NCBI RefSeq assembly: GCF_028714775.1
Contig: NZ_JAQTLS010000024.1
Coordinates: forward strand, 1 to 59,571
Reading direction: 5' to 3'
DNA length: 59,571 bases
From: Thiothrix sp.
GTDB lineage: Bacteria > Pseudomonadota > Gammaproteobacteria > Thiotrichales > Thiotrichaceae
The notes under the pieces were generated by a model, which was not told where the DNA came from, ran no database searches, and saw nothing but the letters and a program-made list of their open reading frames with translations. The translations under genes and the position numbers were made by a program. This document shows, piece by piece, positions 49,156-57,231 of this stretch (position 1 is its first letter; each line of letters starts with the position of its first letter).

Positions 49156-49802
49156 AAACGATTTTTGATGCTTCCCGAATTGTCACCGGCTCCATCGCTC
49201 TCTGGAAGGGCGCGCCGTGGGATGTGATAAGCGGAGCAATCGCGGCGGCCGAGGACGCGCTGCATCCCGGCCCGGATTCATTCCACACGACGCCAAGCCA
49301 CGTTGACATATTGGAGGTCAAGGACAGCGGTATCATAATGCGGCATGGCATGAGCTGGCCGCGCACACCATACGGAGAATATTATTATGCGGAGGAATTA
49401 ACAACCGACTGCCTGGAGTGGAGCAAAAGCCATTTGGTAGGGATTCTGACGAATCCTGATCTTATTGCAAGCGAGTTTATGCAAATAGCAGCGCGGGACT
49501 GGTTGCGAGAACAACAGAAAGAACATTTCCAATACGGTGTCGAAAACTTATTTCGTGACCTATTCAAAATTCCCTGCGACCCGGCGCGGCCCGTTTGCTC
49601 CATGTTCGCCGCTATGTTTATCCGGGGCATGAGCGGCGGCGGTGTTAGTGATGATTACAGTTTTGTTTACCCAAAATCATGGGTCACGGATTGGAACGTC
49701 TCCCCGCTGGATATTCAGGCGTGGGGCGCGGCAATGAGGTGGGGCGTTCCGTTTTGCCGGGAAGTGCCGGACGATTACCAGACAACGGAAATTGAGGCGT
49801 GA
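49152..49802 (+). CDS. permuted papain-like (YiiX-type) hydrolase, endolysin candidate
   Basis: 216 residues. THPS-type motif TTPSHVDILE (His50) lies before the Cys motif RPVCSMFAAMF (Cys149). That His-then-Cys order fits circularly permuted NlpC/P60-like enzymes (YiiX/YebB), which hydrolyse peptidoglycan amide bonds. Gene order next to a holin-like gene fits an endolysin. The phage thus has two candidate cell-wall enzymes. Confidence 0.5.
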   Translation: MKTIFDASRIVTGSIALWKGAPWDVISGAIAAAEDALHPGPDSFHTTPSHVDILEVKDSGIIMRHGMSWPRTPYGEYYYAEELTTDCLEWSKSHLVGILTNPDLIASEFMQIAARDWLREQQKEHFQYGVENLFRDLFKIPCDPARPVCSMFAAMFIRGMSGGGVSDDYSFVYPKSWVTDWNVSPLDIQAWGAAMRWGVPFCREVPDDYQTTEIEA

Positions 49803-49805
49803 AGA

Positions 49806-49931
49806 ATGCCATTTACGAAATGTAAACAATGCGATTGCCTTGAATGGCGGACTTACGCGGCGCTTATTGCAAATGCAATCGTGGAATCGGTTTATACGAG
49901 CGGGCCGGGGAGCGCGAAGGAGGCGTTTTGA
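49806..49931 (+). CDS. small zinc-knuckle-like protein
   Basis: 41 residues starting MPFTKCKQCDCLEWR, with three Cys residues in a C-x-x-C-x-C pattern. It starts four bases after the previous stop and is followed by a short gap. No function known. Confidence 0.45.
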   Translation: MPFTKCKQCDCLEWRTYAALIANAIVESVYTSGPGSAKEAF

Positions 49932-49961
49932 TCCGGCATCCGCGCAATAATAGGTATTAAC

Positions 49962-50150
49962 ATGAAAACACTTCTGCTTAAAACTTTGGACTTGTGCCGG
50001 ATTATCGGCATGATACCCTACACGCTGGCGGTGGTGATTGTTGCGGTATGCGGCTATGCATGGGCGACACGAGGCGGCTTTTACAGATACAACTATTGGG
50101 GCGAAAGGAAAAAACGATGGACGTTAAAAAACATTTTCCGGGCGGCATAG
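49962..50150 (+). CDS. small membrane protein
   Basis: 62 residues with one transmembrane helix (about 15-35, IGMIPYTLAVVIVAVCGYAWA) and a basic C-terminus. The next gene starts inside it, as in Rz/Rz1 spanin pairs, but a lipobox is not visible. The spanin role is a guess. Confidence 0.5.
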   Translation: MKTLLLKTLDLCRIIGMIPYTLAVVIVAVCGYAWATRGGFYRYNYWGERKKRWTLKNIFRAA

Positions 50151-50404
50151 TCGGCGCGGTTGCGGCGGCAACAATAGCGGTACTCATCAACGGGCATCCC
50201 GCGCAGCAAATAGCGCGTCCGGGAAAAATTGTTGACACTGTGCAAACCACATACGGACATCAGGACATTAACCGTATGCCGGTTCGCGCCGGGGATCGGG
50301 TGCGAATGATATTGCTCCGCAATGACTCTCTGTGGGGCAGCAAATACATGGAGGCGAAAGAGGGTTTCGATCTTGCGACGAAATGGACGGAATGTAAACG
50401 ATAG
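50117..50404 (+). CDS. small membrane-anchored protein, possible spanin component
   Basis: 95 residues; an N-terminal helix (GGIVGAVAAATIAVLINGH) followed by a basic and polar domain. It starts 34 bases before the end of the previous gene. The overlapping pair at the end of a lysis cassette suggests spanins, without proof. Confidence 0.45.
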   Translation: MDVKKHFPGGIVGAVAAATIAVLINGHPAQQIARPGKIVDTVQTTYGHQDINRMPVRAGDRVRMILLRNDSLWGSKYMEAKEGFDLATKWTECKR

Positions 50405-50412
50405 AGGAAACC

Positions 50413-53370
50413 ATGAAAAAAATTATCATACCGATTGTACTGCTATATCTGTTTTGCTTTTTGCTGGTGTGGCAACAACCCGCCATGCACAGCAGCAACA
50501 CCTATTGGCCGGGTTTGTCGCCATGCTATGCCGATACCCATTATTGGAAACCATCCTACGGCGATACCATCACTCGTATAGACAATTTTTCTCCGCCCCG
50601 TGGATCAAATACCGATTCCACCGACTGGCTAATATTTACCGGAGATAGTTCTGTAAGTCAGGTGGTTTTCCGTGATGGGCAATCTTTTACGGCCTATGCA
50701 TTAATGTTCAAACCGTCGTATACCGGCCTGCATTATCTCTTCGGGTCACAGGGTAGTCAAACAACTCCACTTTGCACTTTGTATTATGCCTACATTGATA
50801 GTAGCGTAACCGGTGGATGCGATTATCCGCAGAAAATAGTTTTTATAGGCGCAAATACCACGCTGATAAACGCTGCGAATAATGGCACGATCAGCAGTAA
50901 AATGACGTTATGGTTGCACAAAACGCACTTTACATATAAACAATTTAAGACGTTGCAATTATATCAGGTTGTTTTGGATAGCAGCTCGTACTTTTATGCT
51001 TATTATACCGGCACGGCTTCGGGTGTGTATTTGCAAAATATGTCGAGTTCCCCGATGCTGGTTGCTTATGGGTCGGATACCATACAAAATGAATCGTACC
51101 TTGGGTTTAATTTTGGCCCGAATGGTTCAAGAACATTGTGGAGTCTGCCGAAAGATTTTGTATGGACTGGAGCGGGCGCGGGCGGAATTCATATTGATCC
51201 ATACACCGACAACGCCGTTACAACAATGGGATGGATAAATTATAACCCCACCGCAGCGACTAATTGGAGTAGCGTTCCGAGCACCTATGGACATACGATA
51301 ATCCTTAACGACTCGATATCATGGATAAATAACTGGGAGCCTACAAATGCCAAAGCCGGGAAAGTTTGTAAGTTTAAAACGAACGGACATCAAATGCGCG
51401 GAGGATCGTTTCAGTATGGTAATACGGTAGCGACGGGGACATTTACATTGGCGCTGGATTCCGCCCCGGTATATGTTACTGATTGGGGTCAATACAACCC
51501 CAGTACCGGCGGGGTAATAGACTCGCTCGGGAGTGCGGCCATACACGTAACCGGTAACTGGCAAATGTTAAATACGGATACGATTAAAAACCACACCGGG
51601 CATATTTACATGGAGGGGACTGCCGCAAAATCATTTACAACTGGGCAAACAGGCGCAGCCCATAAACAATTGTATTTCGATATTGATTTTGCCCTTTCCG
51701 CAGGAAAACTATTGACGCAGGTTAATGATCTGTATTGCAACAACTTGAAAATAAAGGGAAAGTTTACTAATGGTAATAATGGCGACAGTTGCCTTAATCA
51801 TTGGGACAGTACAACCAATGCAACCGACACTCAGACCGTAAACGGCACCCGGAAAATATCCGGTAATGGGATATTCAACGGCGCGGCGGTTAAAAAATGG
51901 GACACCGGCACTGTGCATTTTTGCGGGACGAATGCACATGCGTTTGTTGCCTCAACCGCACCGATGGGGCATATTCTTTTAACCGGCACCGGGTCTACTA
52001 CGATGGGCGACTCGCTCAACTGCGCCGATATTCGGGATTCGACTACGAGTGCGACATTCTCAACCAATTACGGGATACGCACGGCGAATGCGTGGCTGCT
52101 GGATTCAGTTGATATTACGCACCAGGCGCAGCTTACGGGCAACCTGACCTTCGGGGCGTTGACGCGACCGCACATAACGACCAACATCCAATTTATCGGC
52201 ACCGGAACCAGCACATTCTCACCGTCTGGGAAAACAGTTTATGATGTTGACGTAGTAAAAACTGCCGGAAGCGCGGCGAATAATCTGACGCTGGTTGGAA
52301 ATCTCAATACTGGCACCGGCGACCTCACCGTAACGAGCGGCTATTTTTATCTGCCTGCGGGGGATACGGCGCGGGTAACTGACGCGACGTTTAATAATGC
52401 CGGTGATTCCGTGGTACTCGGAGCAGGCGCGGTGATCCTGTTTGCGGGCAATTTCTCTTGCGCAGCAACGGTTAAATTCGGCTACGGCGCGGGAGCCTAT
52501 ATTGCGGCCACTACCTGTTCCCCGACAATTACTACCAACAACAATGCAACATTCCAGACTATATCCTATCCTGTCACTGGGCCATTCACACACGTAAAAA
52601 TAATTACCGATACAGTTGGCAAAGCAATCACTGGACACACCCGCACAAATTCAGGTTGTACGGCGGACTCCCTGAAAGCGAGCGCAGCCATAGCGGGCTT
52701 ATCCTTTGGGATTTCGACCGGAGCTTGGACCGGCACTCCCACAACAGCAGGGACATACATTGACAAAATCTATGCCTATAACCAGAGCGGAGGGGCGAAA
52801 TATTGCGATAGTGCGGCGGTGGATACGATTACTATACATGCCGGAACTACCTGCACCGCCTCCCCCGCCACCGGCACCGTCGGAACCGTCTTACATATCT
52901 ACTGGCCGGGCGGCCTCACAGCCACCGGCACGGGCGGCTCCATTGGCGGATCGGCACTTACCTCATGGGTACGGATATCCGCGGACTCAGCCAGCGCGGT
53001 AAGCCCTGCGGGGTCGGCAGGGGCGGCGATCTTGGGCCTGCATAACAGTGTCGGGGATTCAGCGAGCGCGGCGTGGACGTATACAAGCGCGTCTGTTCCA
53101 ATCGTCGGTGCTCGCCTTGATCCGGTTTCATCTCGAAAACATATCAAAATATATGCCCGTGCAACATCCGGCCTCGGCACTTCCGGCCTGCATATAATCG
53201 AGAACGGCCATAACTGTTCCATCGATGCCGGATATACCGATACGCAGGCGAAATTTATGCCGTTTGATACGATAAACGGACTTTACAGAGTGATAATAGT
53301 AAGCGGCACGAACGACTCCGCGACTTTGTGGTGGAGATGTCGTCCGATTATTCAAAACAACCCCTGGTAA
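50413..53370 (+). CDS. large exported beta-rich protein with Ig-like end
   Basis: 985 residues. The N-terminus has a signal-peptide-like stretch (KKIIIPIVLLYLFCFLLVW), then long Thr/Ser/Asn/Gly-rich beta repeats suggestive of a beta-helix. The last ~300 residues have Ig-like domain patterns (TGTPTTAGTYIDKIYAY; ATGTVGTVLHIYW). The ribosome site is AGAGGAAACC. It could be a secreted adhesin or depolymerase, or a tail fibre with a retained signal. It is unusual for a lytic gene block and may alter the infected cell surface. Confidence 0.55.
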   Translation: MKKIIIPIVLLYLFCFLLVWQQPAMHSSNTYWPGLSPCYADTHYWKPSYGDTITRIDNFSPPRGSNTDSTDWLIFTGDSSVSQVVFRDGQSFTAYALMFKPSYTGLHYLFGSQGSQTTPLCTLYYAYIDSSVTGGCDYPQKIVFIGANTTLINAANNGTISSKMTLWLHKTHFTYKQFKTLQLYQVVLDSSSYFYAYYTGTASGVYLQNMSSSPMLVAYGSDTIQNESYLGFNFGPNGSRTLWSLPKDFVWTGAGAGGIHIDPYTDNAVTTMGWINYNPTAATNWSSVPSTYGHTIILNDSISWINNWEPTNAKAGKVCKFKTNGHQMRGGSFQYGNTVATGTFTLALDSAPVYVTDWGQYNPSTGGVIDSLGSAAIHVTGNWQMLNTDTIKNHTGHIYMEGTAAKSFTTGQTGAAHKQLYFDIDFALSAGKLLTQVNDLYCNNLKIKGKFTNGNNGDSCLNHWDSTTNATDTQTVNGTRKISGNGIFNGAAVKKWDTGTVHFCGTNAHAFVASTAPMGHILLTGTGSTTMGDSLNCADIRDSTTSATFSTNYGIRTANAWLLDSVDITHQAQLTGNLTFGALTRPHITTNIQFIGTGTSTFSPSGKTVYDVDVVKTAGSAANNLTLVGNLNTGTGDLTVTSGYFYLPAGDTARVTDATFNNAGDSVVLGAGAVILFAGNFSCAATVKFGYGAGAYIAATTCSPTITTNNNATFQTISYPVTGPFTHVKIITDTVGKAITGHTRTNSGCTADSLKASAAIAGLSFGISTGAWTGTPTTAGTYIDKIYAYNQSGGAKYCDSAAVDTITIHAGTTCTASPATGTVGTVLHIYWPGGLTATGTGGSIGGSALTSWVRISADSASAVSPAGSAGAAILGLHNSVGDSASAAWTYTSASVPIVGARLDPVSSRKHIKIYARATSGLGTSGLHIIENGHNCSIDAGYTDTQAKFMPFDTINGLYRVIIVSGTNDSATLWWRCRPIIQNNPW

Positions 53371-53411
53371 AAGGGGTGGAATAAAATAAACACCGAAGAA
53401 AGGTGGTTCGT

Positions 53412-53897
53412 ATGCCAAAGCTCAGAAAGGGCGACCGTAGGCAATGTTCACCCCGTATAAAAACCATGATTAAAGCATGGTACGAAAGCGGGGAATTCCC
53501 CTCAGTTGAAGCTCTTTACAAAAAGGCCCGTACTACTTTTTTAGAATACCCGTGCCTTCAATCGATCAGGGATTGGGCCGCAAAAGAAAAGTGGGACAAA
53601 AACCGTTCTCAAAAAGCCATTGCAGAATCGTTGAAGAGAAGCTACGATGATCTTTTTGCCGAACAGGGTTTTGGCGACCGGGAACTCGTTAAAATGGTTG
53701 TCAAAAACATAAAAAAAAGTTCGACTTGCATCAGCGGCCTCATCATGGCTTTCAAACTCAAAGGAGCCGGAGCCTACGGAACCACGCGGATGAAGTTGGT
53801 ACAAGCAGATGAAGATCCGCGGTCAATGCCGCAGGATGAACGCCGCAAACTTTTGGAGGGCATAGCGAATGCCTATATCACCCAAAATAATAAGTGA
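53412..53897 (+). CDS. terminase small subunit
   Basis: 161 residues from the ATG after AAAGGTGG. An N-terminal helix-turn-helix-like region (CSPRIKTMIKAWYESGEFPSVEALYKKA) and basic, helical body match small terminase subunits that recognise the packaging site and feed DNA to the large subunit. It overlaps the large subunit gene by 29 bases. Confidence 0.75.
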   Translation: MPKLRKGDRRQCSPRIKTMIKAWYESGEFPSVEALYKKARTTFLEYPCLQSIRDWAAKEKWDKNRSQKAIAESLKRSYDDLFAEQGFGDRELVKMVVKNIKKSSTCISGLIMAFKLKGAGAYGTTRMKLVQADEDPRSMPQDERRKLLEGIANAYITQNNK

Positions 53898-56043
53898 CGA
53901 ATTTCTCCTAAAGGCATTAAAGGCCCAGAAAGAAGATTGTAAAAATTACCGGGCCTTTTTTGCCAATGCCTGGCCCATCCTTGAGCCTGCCACGCCGCTT
54001 GTCTGGAACTGGCATTACGATGTACTTTGTGATGAGCTTCAGCACCAGGCCGAGCGCATTGCCGCCAAGAAACCGCGCGAGTACGATATCATCGTAAATA
54101 TCTTTCGGCGATCCGGTAAGACCACCATCGATAACAAGCTTCTCGTTCCTTACGTTTGGTCCAGGTTCCCCGAACAACGCTTTGTGGGGGCTTCCTACGA
54201 CCTTCCGATGGCCCTTGAACACGCGTTGGACTCCCGGACAGTGATACAATCCCGGTGGTATCAGATGCATTGGGGCCGAAATTGGGAGATGCAGATTGAC
54301 CAGAACGTAAAATCGCTCTACAAGAACTCTGCCGGCGGATATAGAATCACTACAGCGGTCGGTGGAGGCGGGGGTGGCAAGGGGGGTGATTGGATCATCA
54401 TCGATGACCCGATTGACCCGGAGAAGGCCGCCGGGCGCAGCAAGGTTAAGCTTTTGGAGTGCATCTCGTGGTACACCCGCTCAATCTGGCAGTCGGTGAA
54501 CAATGCCTATGCCCTCCGCATGATAGTTATGCAGCGGGTTCACGAGGATGATCTTTCGGGATACCTTCTCAAGAATTATCCGGGCGACTACAAACTGTTC
54601 TGCATCCCCGGTGAAGAGGGCGACAATATCAGCCCTCCGGAACTCCGAAAGCATTACGTGAACGGCTTGGCTTTCCCAGCCAGGTTGAATCAGGAAGAGA
54701 TTGAAACCCGCAAAGGCATTCTCGGCAATGATTTTCATGCCCAGGTGAACCAGCGGCCCACGGCGCCGGAAGGCGGCATGTTCAAGCGGTACTGGTGGCG
54801 CTTTTGGCGACCGGCGGGGAGCGACTTGCCCGATGTAATGCTTGAGGTTGATGGAAAACCCTACACCTGCCGGACCATTGATCTGCCGGGAACCTTTGAC
54901 GACGAAATAGACTCGTGGGACATGGGACTCAAGGGAGGCGACGAAAACGACCCTTGTGTTGGAGCGCATTGGACGAGAACGCCGAACAATTTTTTCCTTC
55001 TGGACGGGAATCGTGGACTTTATACGGCGCTTCAGAAGGAAGAAGAAGTTTTGGCACTGCGAGGAAAGCACCCAAATACTTCGGCGACCATCATTGAGGA
55101 TGCTACCGGAGGAAGTGATACCATACGGTATCTGCAAACAAAGGAGCCGGGAATTATTGGAAAGAACGCCTTGGGGGATAAAAAGACTAGGGCAATCCCG
55201 GCCGCCCGGCTCGCGCAAAGCGGAAACATCTATCTACCTCACCCATCCATCTGCCCTTGGATCAAAGATTACATCGAGGAAATGGCCGTATTCGACCGCG
55301 GCACGCACGACGAATGGGTGGACACCACGAGCCAGGCGATCAATTATTTCTTCTCGACAAAGCGGGTGTTTTCTCAGTATGGTGGAGAAACGAGTAACTT
55401 TGAAGTCGGCCTGAAAAACCTCGACCGGGAATCTCAAATTATCGTATCGCAATGGATGGACAGGAACCAGCAAAGCAGTATCATAATGTCTCTTTGGAAC
55501 CCGAATAAAGGCAAGCTCCATGTTTTCGGGGAATATTTTAATGAGTTATCAGTTCCGGAAACCATACGCGGATCAATGGGCCTGATATTCCGCTCCATAG
55601 GAAAGGTTGATTTTAAGGACATCCGCAGTTTAAAATGGTTTGGTTCCGAGCTCATGCACTCGAAGGCCGTTGGAAATATACAAATGCAATATGCCGCTCA
55701 AAAAATACGGCTCGAACGAGTAATGAATTACGATGAAGCGACCGCGATAAACCGGCTCGGCAGGCTATTCGTTCAGAAAAACATTGCCGTTCATCGGCGC
55801 TGCGACAACCTGAAATCGCAAATGCTTTCATGGACGTATGAGAAAAGTGGAAACACCTATCGGACCGCCGAAGGTTGCGGATTCTGCCGGGCGCTATGCC
55901 TATCCGTGGCGGCAATATGGACAAGCGGGCAGATTAAAAAAAAGGTGGAATTCATCAAGCCGTACAGCAGAGAAGCGCAGGCGGTTTATGGAGAAAATAA
56001 GCAGGGGGGAATGCCGGATAAATACGGATGGATGAAATTCTAA
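53869..56043 (+). CDS. terminase large subunit, extended C-terminus
   Basis: 724 residues, start after GGAGGGC. ATPase: Walker A FRRSGKTT (79-86) and Walker B WIIIDD (175-180). Nuclease: RNase H-like DSWDMGLKGG, then IIEDATGG and DEWVDTTSQA acidic positions. About 230 residues beyond the usual end (from ~495) add a further region (FGEYFNELSVPE ... GFCRALCLSVAAIW), perhaps a second RNase H-like domain. It pumps DNA into the procapsid and cuts it. The stop codon TAA (56041-56043) lies in the R' box of the first attC of the cassette array. Confidence 0.85.
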   Translation: MPISPKIISDEFLLKALKAQKEDCKNYRAFFANAWPILEPATPLVWNWHYDVLCDELQHQAERIAAKKPREYDIIVNIFRRSGKTTIDNKLLVPYVWSRFPEQRFVGASYDLPMALEHALDSRTVIQSRWYQMHWGRNWEMQIDQNVKSLYKNSAGGYRITTAVGGGGGGKGGDWIIIDDPIDPEKAAGRSKVKLLECISWYTRSIWQSVNNAYALRMIVMQRVHEDDLSGYLLKNYPGDYKLFCIPGEEGDNISPPELRKHYVNGLAFPARLNQEEIETRKGILGNDFHAQVNQRPTAPEGGMFKRYWWRFWRPAGSDLPDVMLEVDGKPYTCRTIDLPGTFDDEIDSWDMGLKGGDENDPCVGAHWTRTPNNFFLLDGNRGLYTALQKEEEVLALRGKHPNTSATIIEDATGGSDTIRYLQTKEPGIIGKNALGDKKTRAIPAARLAQSGNIYLPHPSICPWIKDYIEEMAVFDRGTHDEWVDTTSQAINYFFSTKRVFSQYGGETSNFEVGLKNLDRESQIIVSQWMDRNQQSSIIMSLWNPNKGKLHVFGEYFNELSVPETIRGSMGLIFRSIGKVDFKDIRSLKWFGSELMHSKAVGNIQMQYAAQKIRLERVMNYDEATAINRLGRLFVQKNIAVHRRCDNLKSQMLSWTYEKSGNTYRTAEGCGFCRALCLSVAAIWTSGQIKKKVEFIKPYSREAQAVYGENKQGGMPDKYGWMKF

Positions 56044-56127
56044 CGTTGCGCTCAACCCGTTGAGAACCTAAAATACGAATCTTACTCCGTAGCGGTTCTC
56101 AATCGGCGTTGAAGCGCCTTGTTATCC
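56038..56127 (-). other. integron-type attC site next to the terminase gene
   Basis: On the minus strand R'' GGATAAC (56127-56121) leads to an L'' arm, the stem GATTGAGAACC/GGTTCTCAACGG, a loop, and R' GTTAGAA (56044-56038). The crossover point of the R' box sits just beyond the terminase stop codon, so the array was joined to phage DNA without damaging that gene. Confidence 0.8.
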
Positions 56128-56409
56128 GGAAACCGGTTCTTTTGTTTTATTGGCTTCATTATCCGGCGCGCCTCTTATTATTTTTACTTTTGTTGCATGT
56201 CTCGTGTCGAGCCTCCATTCTCCCGTTTTAACTTCTGGAAATATATCTTCAATATATTTCCACATAAGATATTTTGCATGAAAATCCGTTCCGGCTTTTA
56301 ATAATCCATATTCATCTTTTAGAACATAAAACTGTTCAACCGCATTCTCCGGTAATTCCAAAATGTAAGGCGAGATGTTTTTCTGTTTTTTCCTGAATAG
56401 TCTTAGCAT
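56122..56409 (-). CDS. cassette protein of unknown function
   Basis: 95 residues starting MLRLFRKKQKNIS after AGGAAAAAA. Basic N-terminus, then mixed helix/strand (YILELPENAVEQFYVLKDEYGLL) and an RDTRHATKVKI end. The stop overlaps the R'' box of the attC. It is coupled to the upstream gene (ATG within that gene's last codons). Confidence 0.6.
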   Translation of the reverse strand: MLRLFRKKQKNISPYILELPENAVEQFYVLKDEYGLLKAGTDFHAKYLMWKYIEDIFPEVKTGEWRLDTRHATKVKIIRGAPDNEANKTKEPVSG

Positions 56410-56570
56410 TTTTTTTCCTTTCTTTCCGGCGCCTTCTTCGGACGGATGGGAGAAAGAGCCTTACCTTTGGAAACTTTATCCCATTCCTTTACGGTTTTCT
56501 TGGAAATGCCAGCCTTAGCCGCTCCGGCAGAATGAAAAAACCTTCTTTGTGCATCGGATTTGTAAGGCAT
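56403..56570 (-). CDS. small SDAQRRFF-type phage protein in a cassette
   Basis: 55 residues starting MPYKSDAQRRFFHSAG, a small Lys-rich protein type common near phage portal genes. Its homologous relic (deleted) lies at 20643-20737, upstream of the phage's own portal gene, in inverted orientation. It has the usual cassette-leader ribosome site and overlaps the next gene's ATG. Function unknown; small basic virion or DNA-associated protein is plausible. Confidence 0.65.
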   Translation of the reverse strand: MPYKSDAQRRFFHSAGAAKAGISKKTVKEWDKVSKGKALSPIRPKKAPERKEKKC

Positions 56571-56623
56571 TTTTCTACTCCCCGTATACTATTCCCCTAT
56601 GAGATAATTGACAAAATAAAAAG

Positions 56624-56662
56624 CGACCTACGCGGGCAGGCCAGCCAACCAACTTGTTAGGT
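56624..56662 (-). other. short attC-like site
   Basis: Minus strand GACCTAAC (56663-56656) ... GTAGGTC (56630-56624) with a GC-rich middle. The cassette I ends are complementary over about 17 bases with small gaps, which supports a real recombination site, but no good L arms are visible. Low confidence. Confidence 0.35.
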
Positions 56663-56663
56663 C

Positions 56664-56846
56664 TTAATTTTTTGATCCTGCGCGCCTCTTGTTTTTTTCT
56701 TCTACCCACTCGGCCAGCGCCATACGGCACTGATCGGAAAATGTGCGGTATTCTTTTTCTGCAATTTTTTGCAGTTCTGCTTTTATTTCGCAACCGAGGC
56801 GGATTTTTACCACCTCGGTTTGGTTTGTTGTTTTTGGTTTTTGCAT
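56664..56846 (-). CDS. ribbon-helix-helix antitoxin-like protein
   Basis: 60 residues. VVKIRLGCEIKAELQKIAEKEYRTFSDQCRMALAEWVEE is a canonical beta strand followed by two helices of the Arc/CopG family. The ATG overlaps the previous gene's stop by one base (TAATG). RHH proteins are frequently antitoxins or repressors, but no toxin is recognised next to it. It belongs to the only cassette with its own strong promoter. Confidence 0.65.
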   Translation of the reverse strand: MQKPKTTNQTEVVKIRLGCEIKAELQKIAEKEYRTFSDQCRMALAEWVEEKNKRRAGSKN

Positions 56847-57076
56847 TATTTTACCTCTTCGCACATGCAAAAAAACGGAGCCTCGCTCGGCCAACCGCAT
56901 TTAAACTGTGCCCATTTTTTGCCGCGAGTATTAGCATCGTATTGTTTTAGGCTATAATTCCCGATAAGTGTATTTTCACCATACACTTTCCGGTTTGCAA
57001 ATTTATCGAACGCCGCTTGAGCATCCTCGGCGATGCTGATGTACTTTTTGCCTTTGTACGTGATTTGGTATCTCAT
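56846..57076 (-). CDS. small protein of unknown function, first in a promoter-bearing cassette
   Basis: 76 residues starting MRYQITYKGKKYISIAEDAQAAF after AAAGGAG. Beta/helix mixed, ending in Cys-containing CGWPSEAPFFCMCEEVK. Transcribed from the cassette promoter at 57142-57170 and coupled to the RHH-like gene. Possibly the first half of a two-gene module; its relation to toxins is unknown. Confidence 0.6.
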   Translation of the reverse strand: MRYQITYKGKKYISIAEDAQAAFDKFANRKVYGENTLIGNYSLKQYDANTRGKKWAQFKCGWPSEAPFFCMCEEVK

Positions 57077-57099
57077 AATATCTCCTTTTGCTCCTGTTT

Positions 57100-57170
57100 C
57101 CTGGTTCGCCAGGTCGGTGTAGGCTTTTTACCTACACCTTAAATATACCACAAAAGGCAACCAAAGTCAA
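57100..57170 (-). promoter_or_regulatory. internal cassette promoter with two 5' hairpins
   Basis: Minus strand: -35 TTGACT (57170-57165), 17-base spacer, -10 TATATT (57147-57142). Immediately downstream is an eight-pair hairpin GGTGTAGG/CCTACACC (57138-57131 with 57123-57116), then CCTGG/CCAGG (57113-57109 with 57104-57100) with a CGAA loop, then AAAGGAG before the ATG. The first hairpin could be an operator for the RHH protein encoded downstream or a transcript-stabilising element. Confidence 0.7.
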
Positions 57171-57231
57171 TACATTTCTTTTTTATTTTTATCTCTTAAT
57201 TTCCGGCGCGCATTCCGATTTCCTCAAAAAT

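Noticed and set aside
53355-53380. CCCC/GGGG hairpin at the end of the exported protein gene
   Set aside because: It overlaps the stop codon and lacks a following U-run, so I do not call it a terminator.
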